A DNA stretch of 64,000 bases from Leifsonia sp. Leaf264 (GTDB lineage: Bacteria > Actinomycetota > Actinomycetes > Actinomycetales > Microbacteriaceae), in the NCBI RefSeq assembly GCF_001422325.1, contig NZ_LMMR01000007.1, positions 489,539-553,538 of the forward strand. Direction: 5' to 3'. Below the pieces are notes generated by a model. It did no database searches and had not been told where the DNA came from. It saw only the letters and a list, made by a program, of their open reading frames with translations. Positions within the stretch are counted from its first letter, which is position 1, and each line of letters begins with the position of its first letter. This document shows, piece after piece, positions 47,589-56,055 of this stretch. A program made the position numbers and the translations under genes.

Positions 47589-48431
47589 ATGGACTGGGAA
47601 TTCGGACGGATGCTGCGCCGCTGGCGCGATCGCGTGACGCCCGAGAGCGCGGGCGTGCCTCTCGGCGGCCGGCGTCGGGCGTCGGGCCTGCGGCGGGAGG
47701 AGCTCGCCGCGCTCGCCGGGATCTCCACCGACTACCTGACCCGACTCGAGCAGGGCCGGTCGACCTCGCCGTCGGCCCAGGTCGTCGAGGCGCTCGCCCG
47801 GGGCCTGCGGTTGTCGGATGCCGAGCGGGAACTGTTCTTCCAGTTGGCCGGCCATGCGGCGCCGGGACTCGATGTCGTTCCGACGCGGATTCCGCCGAGC
47901 GTGCAGCGCCTGCTCGATCGGCTGGCGAACACGCCCGTCGCCGTCTACGACGCCACCATGACCCTGATCGTCGCCAATGCTCCGTACGACGCTCTCATGG
48001 GCGACACCTCGCTGCTGCGCGGCATCGAGCGGAACGCCGTGTGGCGCAACCTCGTCGGACCGGGCAACCGCGCCGTGCAGACCCCCGAGGAGACGGCCGA
48101 GCTGGAGGCTCGGCTCGTCAGCGACCTGCGGCTGACGGCGTCGCGGTATCCCGCCGACCGCGCGGTCGGCCGCCTCATCGGTGAACTCAGCGCGCAGAGT
48201 CCTCGGTTCATCGAGCTCTGGGAGCACGGCGAGCTCGAGAAGCCGCGCGAGTCGGCGAGGCGCAAGGTGGTCGATCACCCCACCGTCGGGCACATCACCC
48301 TCGACTGCGACACCCTCGTCGTCGCCGCGGACGACCTGCGGCTCATGGTCTACACGGCCGAGCCGGGCACGGCGGATGCCGAGAAGCTCGCGCTCGCGGT
48401 GGTGCTGGGCACGCAGGCGCTGGTCGAGTAG
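47589..48431 (+). CDS. XRE regulator with MmyB-like ligand-binding domain
   Basis: A 280-residue regulator. Residues 1-85 hold the helix-turn-helix (RRRASGLRREELAALAGIST, DYLTRLEQGRSTSPSAQVVEALAR). The remainder is the PAS-like MmyB domain (VAVYDATMTLIVANAPYDALMG, ERNAVWRNLV, SPRFIELWEHGE, VDHPTVGHITLDCDTL), thought to bind a fatty-acid-like ligand. It is divergent from the SDR gene 101 bases away and probably represses it. Confidence 0.94.
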   Translation: MDWEFGRMLRRWRDRVTPESAGVPLGGRRRASGLRREELAALAGISTDYLTRLEQGRSTSPSAQVVEALARGLRLSDAERELFFQLAGHAAPGLDVVPTRIPPSVQRLLDRLANTPVAVYDATMTLIVANAPYDALMGDTSLLRGIERNAVWRNLVGPGNRAVQTPEETAELEARLVSDLRLTASRYPADRAVGRLIGELSAQSPRFIELWEHGELEKPRESARRKVVDHPTVGHITLDCDTLVVAADDLRLMVYTAEPGTADAEKLALAVVLGTQALVE

Positions 48432-48458
48432 CGCGTTCCTCGGGGCGCTTCGACGGCG

Positions 48459-51400
48459 CTATTCGACGAGCGGCCTCGTCGCACGCCGATGCCAGGGCAG
48501 CGCCAACAGGACGCCGACCACGAGGAGCACAGCGCCGAACGCCGCCGCGTACCACGGCGTCGACGTGGGGATCTCGAGGTACACGGTCAGACCCAGGATG
48601 CGCGACAGGCCCCACGGCAGCAGCGCCATCTGGTCGTTCCAAGCTGTGAGGGCCGACTCGAGGCCGACGACGCCGAGGAAGCCGCCGAGCAGCACGAGCA
48701 CGAGGCCGCTCGAGCCCAGTACAGTGCCCGTCGCCCGGCGACCGCCGAGCTGGCCGGCGAGCGACCATCCGGCCGCCACCAGCACCCACGCGAAGAGGGC
48801 GAAGGCCAGCGTGATGTACAGGGTGCGGGCGACCGGATCGGTCCAGAACCCGAACCAGTAGTAGCCGGGGCCGCGCACGGCGAGCACCGCGAGGAGCAGC
48901 ACGACGCGCAGCAGGATCGCCCCGCCCACGGCGGCGATGATCGGCCACGGAGACAGCTTGCGCATCACGAGGGCGATGCCGGCGGCGAAGACGAGCCACG
49001 CGGCCAGCGTGAAGAGCAGGTGCGTCGGGGCGATGAACCAGGTGAGGATGCCGCGGCTGACCACGAGGAGCGCTGCCGGCACGGCCACGAGGAGTACGCG
49101 GGAGGATCGGGAGAGCCCGGCCACGGCATCCGCCGCCCGCCAGGGGCGTGTTCCGGCGAGCCAGAGCGCACGTGCCGAGGCGGCGCCGGGCCAGCCGGCG
49201 AAGCGCTGTCGGCTCGCGAGGATGCCGAGGGCGAGCCAGAGCACGAGCAGCACCAGCACCCCACGCGCCAGCCAGGCCATCGGCAGGTCGAGGCTCGCCC
49301 GCTCGGTGCCGAGGCGGGCGGCGGTGAGGTTGTAGGCCGGCAGGTCGACGTCGCCGCTGTAGCGGGCCTCGTGCTCGGCGGCGAAGCCCTCGAACGCCGT
49401 CTTCGCCTGCGCCCACTCGTCGTAGGCGGCATCCGACCCCGTATCCAGCCACTGGGCGTGACGCAGCACCATGGTGCGGTACGAGCCGAGGGTCTGGAAC
49501 AGGTTCACCTGGTAGTCGAGGGTGTCGACGAAGTGCTGCCGCAGCGCGTCGTCCTTCCACGTGCCGCCGTCGGTCGCGGCGATGGTGTCGCGCATCGACT
49601 CGGCCGTCGCGACGGCCTCATCACCCTCGGCGATGGCCTGCTCGAGGTCGGGCTTGCTCACGTGGTAGATCACGTCGAGGACGGCGCTGTCGCCCGTGAG
49701 GATGTCCCACTCGAAGATCCACATCATGGGCGGCGGCTCGAGACCGAGGGCGCGCACGCGCTGGCTGGCGAACGGGCCGATATAGAGGCCTCCGGTGACG
49801 GCCTCGCGCGAAGAAGCCATCGCGGTTCCGATCGCCTCGACCGTCGCCGGGTCGTCGGAGAACCACTGGCGGATCCAGTCCGCCGTGAGCTCGGCCGGAT
49901 CGGCCTCCGGGTCGCGGGCGAGGCTGACGGCCAGTCTGGTGTTGAGCTCGTAGAGCTGCCAGAACCCCGTCGTCAGCTCCAGCGTCATCGGACCGGCGCG
50001 CCAGGGGCCGCCGTCCTGAGTCCACGTCCAGATGCCCTCGACGTTCGGGTTCGCGGCGATGAACCGGGTCAGCGCCTCCTGGTAGAGCACGCCGAGGTCG
50101 TTGGGCAGCGCGCCGAACGCCTCGAACTCGCGCCGACTCTGGAACTCGACGATGCGCCTCTGCGAGCCGGACTCGAGCGTGGTGTTGAGCGGGAGGTAGC
50201 TGTAGAAGTCGCCGAGACTGTACTTCGTCGACACGACGAGGGCGGGGGAGTCGATGCCGTCGAGCACCTCCGCGTACGAGGCCGGGTCGGTGTGCATGTC
50301 GCCGACGGCGCCGACGCCGACGCTCCACGAGCGGAAGATGACCTCTCGGCCCGCGGCCTCGGCCTGGTCGCTGAAGGTCGTGAGCATCGCGCGAACGGAT
50401 GCGACCGAGGTGACCGCCAGTTCGGAGTAGTAGTCCCAGCCGGGCAGGTCGTAGACGCGACCGGCCTCGCCGATGCGCACGACGACGCCGTCGACCGATG
50501 GCATGGCTGTGTAGAGCTCGTCGAGTCCGGCGCGGTACACGTCCCAGAAGGCCGGGTCCTCCGTGGCCAGGCCGCCGAAGGTGCGCTCGAAGTAGTCCTC
50601 GAGCGGCGTGGTGAGTGCCAGCATGTCGGTGCGGAAGTAGACCTTCATGCCCAGGTCGTGGGCGTAGTCCAGCATCGGTGAGAACGCGGCCCGCATGGCC
50701 ATAGCCCTGGCGCGGTGAGGATCGTCGGCCGCGTACACCTCGGTGCCGTCGCCGACGCCGTCGAAGGTGAGGTACTCGATGAAGCCGGGCACGGCGATGG
50801 CGTTGTAGCCGAGGGCGAGGGTGTGTCGCACGTACTCCTCGAAGCCCGTCGTGGCGACAGCGAGGGCGGCGTCGTCGATGTAGGGCGCATCCGACAGGAT
50901 GACGTCCTTGAAGGCGTTGGAGTTGTGCGAGTAGTCGGTGCCGGCCGCGTACGCGTCGGCATCCGGCTCCACCCCGACCGCTCCGAGGTCGACCATGCGG
51001 AACGGCAGTTTCGAGTCGACCGTGTGGCCGAGGTTCTCGGTCACCGGGCGCCCGGCCCGCACCGCGGCCGCGAGATCGTAGACGCCGAGCACGGCTCCGC
51101 TCCGCGACGCGGCCGAGATGCTGATGGCGTCGGCCGTGCCCGAGACGGAGTAGCTCTCACCGGATGCATCGGCACTGTCGAAGCGCACCGTGAGGGTCGC
51201 GGTTCCCGAGGTGCCCCCGGCATCCGCGACGGCGTCGCGCAGCTCGTCGACGGCAGTGGAGACGCGCAGGTCGTCGGGGGCGTCGATCGCCGTGAAGTCC
51301 GGCGGGAGCACGATGGCCGTGGCCGGTGCGACGGTGAGGTTCTCCGCGGGAATGCCGACCGACGGCTCGCTCTGGAGTCCGAGGGCATCGGAGACCTGGG

Positions 51401-51479
51401 ATGCCACGCCGGCGCCGAGAGCGAGGAGGGCGAGGGAGACGCCGATGAGCGTCAGACGTCGCCGCGATGCGATTTTCAC
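48459..51479 (-). CDS. Large membrane-anchored glycosidase-like protein (GH67/GH20-type fold) with C-terminal multi-TM region
   Basis: A 1006-residue protein from GTG 51479. Residues 10-30 form a signal anchor (LTLIGVSLALLALGAGVA). Residues 40-165 resemble the non-catalytic N-domain of GH20/GH67 enzymes (AIVLPPDFTAIDAPDDLRVS, GAVLGVYDLAAAV). Residues 165-650 look like a TIM barrel (FRMVDLGAVGVEPDADAY, LGYNAIAVPGFIEYL, GMKVYFRTDMLAL, GVVVRIGEAG, VEGIWTWTQDGGPW). From about residue 730 to 1000 there are roughly eight hydrophobic helices. I could not assign catalytic acids with certainty. This fusion of an extracytoplasmic barrel to a polytopic membrane part is unusual. It stands alone between an XRE regulator and ectB. 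Confidence 0.7.
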   Translation of the reverse strand: MKIASRRRLTLIGVSLALLALGAGVASQVSDALGLQSEPSVGIPAENLTVAPATAIVLPPDFTAIDAPDDLRVSTAVDELRDAVADAGGTSGTATLTVRFDSADASGESYSVSGTADAISISAASRSGAVLGVYDLAAAVRAGRPVTENLGHTVDSKLPFRMVDLGAVGVEPDADAYAAGTDYSHNSNAFKDVILSDAPYIDDAALAVATTGFEEYVRHTLALGYNAIAVPGFIEYLTFDGVGDGTEVYAADDPHRARAMAMRAAFSPMLDYAHDLGMKVYFRTDMLALTTPLEDYFERTFGGLATEDPAFWDVYRAGLDELYTAMPSVDGVVVRIGEAGRVYDLPGWDYYSELAVTSVASVRAMLTTFSDQAEAAGREVIFRSWSVGVGAVGDMHTDPASYAEVLDGIDSPALVVSTKYSLGDFYSYLPLNTTLESGSQRRIVEFQSRREFEAFGALPNDLGVLYQEALTRFIAANPNVEGIWTWTQDGGPWRAGPMTLELTTGFWQLYELNTRLAVSLARDPEADPAELTADWIRQWFSDDPATVEAIGTAMASSREAVTGGLYIGPFASQRVRALGLEPPPMMWIFEWDILTGDSAVLDVIYHVSKPDLEQAIAEGDEAVATAESMRDTIAATDGGTWKDDALRQHFVDTLDYQVNLFQTLGSYRTMVLRHAQWLDTGSDAAYDEWAQAKTAFEGFAAEHEARYSGDVDLPAYNLTAARLGTERASLDLPMAWLARGVLVLLVLWLALGILASRQRFAGWPGAASARALWLAGTRPWRAADAVAGLSRSSRVLLVAVPAALLVVSRGILTWFIAPTHLLFTLAAWLVFAAGIALVMRKLSPWPIIAAVGGAILLRVVLLLAVLAVRGPGYYWFGFWTDPVARTLYITLAFALFAWVLVAAGWSLAGQLGGRRATGTVLGSSGLVLVLLGGFLGVVGLESALTAWNDQMALLPWGLSRILGLTVYLEIPTSTPWYAAAFGAVLLVVGVLLALPWHRRATRPLVE

Positions 51480-51593
51480 TGCGTCAGAGTAGCCCGGATC
51501 CGATCACCCGATTGACCGGGTGGGCCTGTTGGCCCCTGCACTGGGTGAGCCTCGGCCGAAGGCGCCGCAGGCGCCGCAGGCGCCGACGGTGGC

Positions 51594-52862
51594 TCAGAGC
51601 ACGGCGTCGAGGCTGTCGCTCACGATCTGCAGGCCGCGGGCCAGCTCGTCGTCGGTGATGGTGAGGGCCGGCAGGAACTTCAGCACCTCGTCGTGGGCGC
51701 CCGAGGTCTCGATGATGAGGCCGCGCGTGAAGGCCTCCTTCGAGATGCGTCCGGCCAGCGTGCGATCGCCGTCGACGGCGAAGCCGTACATGAGGCCGCG
51801 CCCGCGCACGACGGCACCGAGCGACGGGTGCGCGGCGGCGAGGCGCTCGAGCTCGGCCTTCAGCACGGCCGACTTGGCCTTCACGCCATCGGTGAGGGCG
51901 GCATCCGTCCAGTACTCCTCGAGGGCGACCCGAGCCGAGACGAAGGCGAGGTTGTTGCCGCGGAAGGTGCCGGTGTGGGCTCCGGGCTTCCAGACGTCGA
52001 CCTCGGGCCGCAGCAGCACGAGCGACATCGGCAGGCCGGATCCGGAGATCGACTTCGACACCGTGACGATGTCGGGAACTATGCCCGACTCCTCGAAGGC
52101 GAAGAACGATCCGGTGCGACCGATGCCCGACTGGATCTCGTCGAGGATGAGCAGGATGCCGTTGTCGGCGGTGAGCTGACGCAGGCGCTGCAGCCACGCC
52201 GAGCTCGCGACATTGATGCCGCCCTCGCCCTGCACGGCCTCCACGATGACCGCTGCCGGCAGGTCGAGACCGCTGCCGGGGTCGCCGAGCATCTTCTCGA
52301 ACAGGTCGAGAGTGTCGACGCCCTCGCCGAGGTAGCCGTCGAACGGCAGCCGCGTCACGTTGTCGAGTGCGATGCCGGCGGCCTCGCGGTAGTGGCTGTT
52401 GCCCGTGGCAGCGAGTCCGCCGAGGCTCAGGCCGTGGAAGGCATTGGTGAACGCGACGACGTTCGCCCGGCCCGTGGCCTGGCGGGCGACCTTGAGGGCC
52501 GCCTCGACGGCGTTGGCGCCCGTGGGGCCGGTGAACTGCAGCTTGTAGTCGTAGCCGCGCGGCTCGAGCACCAGCTTCTCGAAGGCCTCGATGAAGCCCT
52601 TCTTGGCGCTGGTGGCCATGTCGAGGCCGTGGATGATGCCGTCGTGCTCGAGGTACTCGATGAGCGCGCGGGTGAAGGCCGGGTTGTTGTGGCCGTAGTT
52701 CAGAACGCCGGCACCGGCGAAGAAATCGAGGAACTCGCGGCCGTCAGCGGTGTGCAGCACCGATCCGCGGGCGCTGTCGAAGACCACGGGGAAGGAACGG
52801 ATGTAGCCCCGCACCTCCGACTCCCGTCGGTCGAATGTCTCCAAGGACGAGACGTCGCTCAC
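51594..52862 (-). CDS. ectB: L-2,4-diaminobutyrate--2-oxoglutarate aminotransferase
   Basis: PLP aminotransferase of 422 residues forming L-2,4-diaminobutyrate from aspartate semialdehyde, the first step to ectoine. EctB-type motifs: FFAGAGVLNYGHNN, LQFTGPTGANAVEAALK, AFHGLSLG, LILDEIQSGIGRTG, the PLP lysine in TVSKSISGSGLPMS (about 270), and HTGTFRGNNLAFV. ATG 52862 has a GGTGGTGCGACG leader. No ectA or ectC is adjacent: upstream is a divergent DUF151 gene and downstream the glycosidase-like protein. It may serve ectoine synthesis with genes elsewhere or supply diaminobutyrate, for example for the peptidoglycan of some Microbacteriaceae. Confidence 0.93.
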   Translation of the reverse strand: MSDVSSLETFDRRESEVRGYIRSFPVVFDSARGSVLHTADGREFLDFFAGAGVLNYGHNNPAFTRALIEYLEHDGIIHGLDMATSAKKGFIEAFEKLVLEPRGYDYKLQFTGPTGANAVEAALKVARQATGRANVVAFTNAFHGLSLGGLAATGNSHYREAAGIALDNVTRLPFDGYLGEGVDTLDLFEKMLGDPGSGLDLPAAVIVEAVQGEGGINVASSAWLQRLRQLTADNGILLILDEIQSGIGRTGSFFAFEESGIVPDIVTVSKSISGSGLPMSLVLLRPEVDVWKPGAHTGTFRGNNLAFVSARVALEEYWTDAALTDGVKAKSAVLKAELERLAAAHPSLGAVVRGRGLMYGFAVDGDRTLAGRISKEAFTRGLIIETSGAHDEVLKFLPALTITDDELARGLQIVSDSLDAVL

Positions 52863-52998
52863 GTCGCACCACCTTCAGTTCTGTCGAATACGCGCTCCTA
52901 TGAGGGTACGGTGCCGCCCGGAAGTTCCGAGAACCGGGGGTGCGCGCGCCGACGACGGATCTACGATGGCAGGGTCCCGCCTCGGATGGAGAGCCGCC

Positions 52999-53493
52999 AT
53001 GAAACAGGTTCGCGTACTCGGCGTCGCGCTCGATTCCGCGATGCAGCACATGGTGCTGCTGAAGCCGATCCTCGAGGAGCCCGGGGAGGGCCGCGTGCTG
53101 CCGATCTGGATCGGACCGCAGGAGGCGACGTCCATCGCCATAGCCATCGAGGACGAGGTGCCTCCGCGTCCGCTCACTCACGACCTCATGAAGACTCTGC
53201 TCGACACCGTCGGCGCCCACGTCACCCGGGTCGATGTGACCCGCATCGACGACGGCACCTTCTACGCCGAGATCTCCGTGACCACGCCGACGGGCTCCCT
53301 GGTGCTCGACGCCCGGCCGTCGGATGCCGTGGCCCTGGCCGTGCGGGCCGACGCCGCCATCTGGGTCGCCGAGGGCGTGCTCGACGAGGCGGCGATCCCG
53401 GCCGAGATGGTGTCGCTCGAGGGCGACGAGGAGAAGCTCGACGAGTTCAAGAAGTTCCTCGACGAGGTCGATCCCGAGGACTTCCAGGGCTGA
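52999..53493 (+). CDS. DUF151 bifunctional-nuclease family protein
   Basis: A 164-residue protein from ATG 52999 (GGAGAG 7 bases upstream). Family motifs are VLPIWIGPQEATSIAIA, RPLTHDLMKTLLDTVGAHV and LDARPSDAVALAVRADAAIWV. Plant and mycobacterial members have reported DNase/RNase activity; the bacterial role is unclear. The acidic end (GDEEKLDEFKKFLDEVDPED) is typical. It is divergent from ectB. Confidence 0.93.
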   Translation: MKQVRVLGVALDSAMQHMVLLKPILEEPGEGRVLPIWIGPQEATSIAIAIEDEVPPRPLTHDLMKTLLDTVGAHVTRVDVTRIDDGTFYAEISVTTPTGSLVLDARPSDAVALAVRADAAIWVAEGVLDEAAIPAEMVSLEGDEEKLDEFKKFLDEVDPEDFQG

Positions 53494-53514
53494 GGGGCTC
53501 AGCGCTGATGGTCG

Positions 53515-53979
53515 TCAGCGCGTCGCGCGCACGGCGGCGATGACGTCGGTGAGCTGGGAGCGCAGCCGTTCGAGCTCCTCGAGCTCGACGCCGAGGCGGG
53601 CGACGACCTGGGGCGGAACGCCGAGGGCCTGGTCGCGGAGGGCGGCACCGGCATCCGTCAGCGTGATGTTCAATGCCCGCTCGTCGTCGGGGTTGCGATC
53701 GCGAGCGACGTAGCCCTGCGTCTCTAGGCGCTTGAGCAGCGGTGAGAGGGTCGCGGGCTCGAGCTGGAGGGCGTCGCCGAGGTCGCGCACGGTGCGGGGG
53801 CTGCGCTCCCAGAGGGCGAGCATGACCAGGTACTGCGGATGCGTGAGACCGAGAGGCTCGAGGATGGGCCGGTACAGCCCGATGACCCCGCGCGCGGCGA
53901 CGGCCAACGCGAAGCAGACCTGGTTCTCGAGGGCGAGCACGTCGGGTTCCGCTGTGGCGGCGGATGCTGGAACGCTCAT
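53515..53979 (-). CDS. OhrR-like MarR-family redox regulator
   Basis: A 154-residue regulator. The start ENQVCFALAVAARGVIGLYR and GLTHPQYLVMLALWE match OhrR, with the peroxide-sensing Cys in QVCFAL at about residue 22. The recognition part is LEPATLSPLLKRLETQGYV and the wing RDRNPDDERALNITLT. Only one cysteine is present, as in one-Cys OhrR proteins. No ohr peroxidase gene is adjacent; the divergent neighbour encodes a small protein with Cys pairs. An inverted repeat at 54002-54012 between them is the likely operator. Confidence 0.9.
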   Translation of the reverse strand: MSVPASAATAEPDVLALENQVCFALAVAARGVIGLYRPILEPLGLTHPQYLVMLALWERSPRTVRDLGDALQLEPATLSPLLKRLETQGYVARDRNPDDERALNITLTDAGAALRDQALGVPPQVVARLGVELEELERLRSQLTDVIAAVRATR

Positions 53980-54001
53980 GTCGTCCAGAGTACCTGCTAC
54001 C

Positions 54002-54012
54002 CTAATGATTAG
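54002..54012. promoter_or_regulatory. Inverted repeat, probable OhrR/MarR operator
   Basis: CTAATGATTAG is a perfect 5+1+5 palindrome in the 59-base divergent gap, within an AT-rich patch followed by TACACG. It is positioned to control both genes. Confidence 0.55.
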
Positions 54013-54038
54013 TACACGAACGAAATGGGGCAGACGCG

Positions 54039-54254
54039 ATGGGCGACAGGTTCTGGCGCTTCTACGAGAAGGCCAACGACGTTGTGCGCACCTTCACCGG
54101 TCCGGCGCAGGTGGGCATCGGACGCCCGGAGGGGCCCGACATCCGTCCTGCCGACCCGTCCTGCCCGCTGTGCCGCCAGCCGATGTCGCTGCACCGCATC
54201 GAGAGGTCGGCCGACCAGCGCGTTCCGACGCAGTTGTACTGCCCGAGCGCCTGA
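54039..54254 (+). CDS. Small hypothetical protein with Cys motifs
   Basis: A 71-residue protein, MGDRFWRFYEKANDVVRTFT at the start and SCPLCRQPMSLH ... LYCPSA at the end. The CPLC pair and a later Cys-Pro resemble a small zinc-ribbon knuckle. I do not know a function. It is divergent from the OhrR-like regulator and may be its target. No clear ribosome site other than GGGGCAGACGCG. Confidence 0.7.
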   Translation: MGDRFWRFYEKANDVVRTFTGPAQVGIGRPEGPDIRPADPSCPLCRQPMSLHRIERSADQRVPTQLYCPSA

Positions 54255-54280
54255 TCGCTTGAGCTCCTGAGCGCCCGAGC

Positions 54281-54577
54281 TCAGCCGGCGTTGGCCGGAT
54301 TCGACGCCGCACCGTCGAGCCACAGTGTGTCGCTCGGATCGCTGTGCGCCGTGCCGGTGTTCACGTGCTTCTGGCTGATCTGCGGCCCCTTCGTGATCAC
54401 GTGGACCAGCGCCATGCCGTGGCCCTTACCGAGCTGGTAGTCCTCGGCGAGCCACGCCAGGATCGGCCCTGCCTTCGTGCTCTCGTCGAAGCCCTTCTCG
54501 TGGGCGAGTTCGAGGAACTGCCGTGGGGTGAGCCCGGTCTTGGCCTCGATGTTGTCGAGGTAGGCCTGGAACGTCAT
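54281..54577 (-). CDS. DUF4287 domain protein
   Basis: A 98-residue protein. MTFQAYLDNIEAKTGLTPRQ, FLELAHEKGFDE, GPILAWLAEDYQLGKGHGMA and LVHVITKGP match DUF4287, a small domain often found alone or with DUF5655. Function unknown. ATG 54577 has AAGGAGAACCAG upstream, a strong site. It ends near the convergent small Cys protein. Confidence 0.88.
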   Translation of the reverse strand: MTFQAYLDNIEAKTGLTPRQFLELAHEKGFDESTKAGPILAWLAEDYQLGKGHGMALVHVITKGPQISQKHVNTGTAHSDPSDTLWLDGAASNPANAG

Positions 54578-54647
54578 CTGGTTCTCCTTCGGCGGATCGT
54601 TGCCGTGGTGGGTTGCTGGGTGGTTTGGGGTGTTCGGATGCCCGGAC

Positions 54648-55046
54648 TCAGTCGGCCCAGGTCTGGATGATGGTGTCCGACGCGTGGATGCAGAGTATCC
54701 GCAGGCGGCCCGGTCCCGCGTTCGTGAAGCCGTGCCACACGCCGGCGGGCACGGTGGCGGTGTCTTCGGCGTTGGCGATGATGGTCGCGGTGCCGACGGT
54801 GATGCGCGCGGTGCCCTCGATCACGAACCAGGTCTCCGTGTACGGATGCCAGTGCAGGCCGGGCCCATCGCCGGGATCGGCGTCGACGAAGAAGTAGGAG
54901 ATGCCGGCCCCGTGCTCGCGGCCGATGAAGCGGCGCGTGCCCTTCGAGCCGATCAGCAGCGCTGCGGCCGGGATGACCTCCGGGGTGACCGATGCCGCCT
55001 CGCTGGGCTGCATCGTGATCTCGGCTGGGCTGGTGGAGACGGGCAT
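54648..55046 (-). CDS. Cupin-domain protein
   Basis: A 132-residue single-domain cupin from ATG 55046. Residues 60-105 carry LHWHPYTETWFVIEGTARIT and TATVPAGVWHGFTNAGPG, giving His-His-Glu and a later His as metal ligands. The role is unknown. A longer frame to 55115 lacks a ribosome site. It is 70 bases upstream of the DUF4287 gene in the same direction and could be co-transcribed with it. Confidence 0.85.
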   Translation of the reverse strand: MPVSTSPAEITMQPSEAASVTPEVIPAAALLIGSKGTRRFIGREHGAGISYFFVDADPGDGPGLHWHPYTETWFVIEGTARITVGTATIIANAEDTATVPAGVWHGFTNAGPGRLRILCIHASDTIIQTWAD

Positions 55047-55161
55047 GACGGCCTCGATTCTCGGATCGTCGGCAGGAGCGGCCGGATGCCGCTCGGACTG
55101 ATGCCAGCATGGCACCGACCCCTGTCGCTGGAGTAGTGCCAGCTGCCACTCGGCCAGCGGC

Positions 55162-56055
55162 CTACTCGACGAGCTCCAGCGTCGTCAGCGGCAGCGACGG
55201 GTCGGCGCTCCATTCCTCGAGCGAACCGTCGTAGACCCGCACCGAGCGGATGCCGGCGTGCGCCAGGGCGAGTGCGTTCGCCGTGGCCGAGATGCCGCCG
55301 CCGCAGTACAGCAGCAGCTCCGCGTCGAGGTCGGCGCCGGCCGCCAGGTAGCGCTCCCGCACCTCTGCTGGGGCGAGAACGCGCCCGTCGGCGTCGAACA
55401 GGCCGCGCGCCGGCACGTTCACGCTCCCGGGGATGTGACCGCGCCGCGAGTACCGCGTGGGCTCCGCGCCGGCGAATGCCGCCGCGCTCAGCCCGCAGAC
55501 GAGGGTGCCGTCGGCGGAGGCCAGCTCGACCTCGTCGCGTTCCACCCAGGCATCGCGGGTCACCGTGGGCCGCCACCGCGCAGCCGGCGCGGTAGCCGGC
55601 GCGGCATCCGAGGCGGCATCCGGCCCGGTGCCGACGGCCACTGGCAGACCCGCTGTCCGCCACGCCCGCAACCCGCCGTCGAGCACGCTCACCTCGACGC
55701 CGATCCAGTCGAGCAGGTACCAGAGCCGTGCCGCCCACAGGGTTCCGACGCTGTCGTAGACGACCACCCGGGTCTGCTGGCCGACGCCGAGCTCCGCCAG
55801 CCGATCCGCTATGCGCTGCGGCTGCTCGTGGTGGTCGTGGGTGACGTGAGGCGCCGAGAAGTCGGTGTCGATCGCGACGTGATGCGACGAGGGGATGTGC
55901 GCCGCCAGCCAGCGCTCGCGCCCGCTCTCGGCGCTGAAGTCGCCGTCGAAGCGGGGCTTGTGCAGCACGAGGGTCGCATCGAGCACGACGGGCGGTCGCT
56001 CCGTGGCGAGCTGCTGCGCCAGCGTGCCGGCGTCGACGAACGCGGGTGCGCTCAT
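55162..56055 (-). CDS. Rhodanese-type sulfurtransferase (two domains)
   Basis: A 297-residue tandem rhodanese. The inactive N-domain has AAHIPSSHHVAIDTDFS and VVVYDSVGTLWAARLWYLL. The catalytic C-domain has GHIPGSVNVPARGLFD and the active loop LLYCGGGISATANAL, the Cys persulfide site, at about residue 257. Its ATG overlaps the stop of the THI5-like gene in ATGA, so it is the last gene of the ykoEDC-type operon. It could mobilise sulfur for thiazole or another thiolated cofactor, or break down a sulfur compound taken up by the transporter; both are inference. Confidence 0.92.
   Translation of the reverse strand: MSAPAFVDAGTLAQQLATERPPVVLDATLVLHKPRFDGDFSAESGRERWLAAHIPSSHHVAIDTDFSAPHVTHDHHEQPQRIADRLAELGVGQQTRVVVYDSVGTLWAARLWYLLDWIGVEVSVLDGGLRAWRTAGLPVAVGTGPDAASDAAPATAPAARWRPTVTRDAWVERDEVELASADGTLVCGLSAAAFAGAEPTRYSRRGHIPGSVNVPARGLFDADGRVLAPAEVRERYLAAGADLDAELLLYCGGGISATANALALAHAGIRSVRVYDGSLEEWSADPSLPLTTLELVE

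Noticed and set aside
48489-50681. 730-codon plus-strand frame opposite the large membrane protein
   Set aside because: Glu/Arg/His-rich without domains; the minus frame has a signal anchor and membrane helices.
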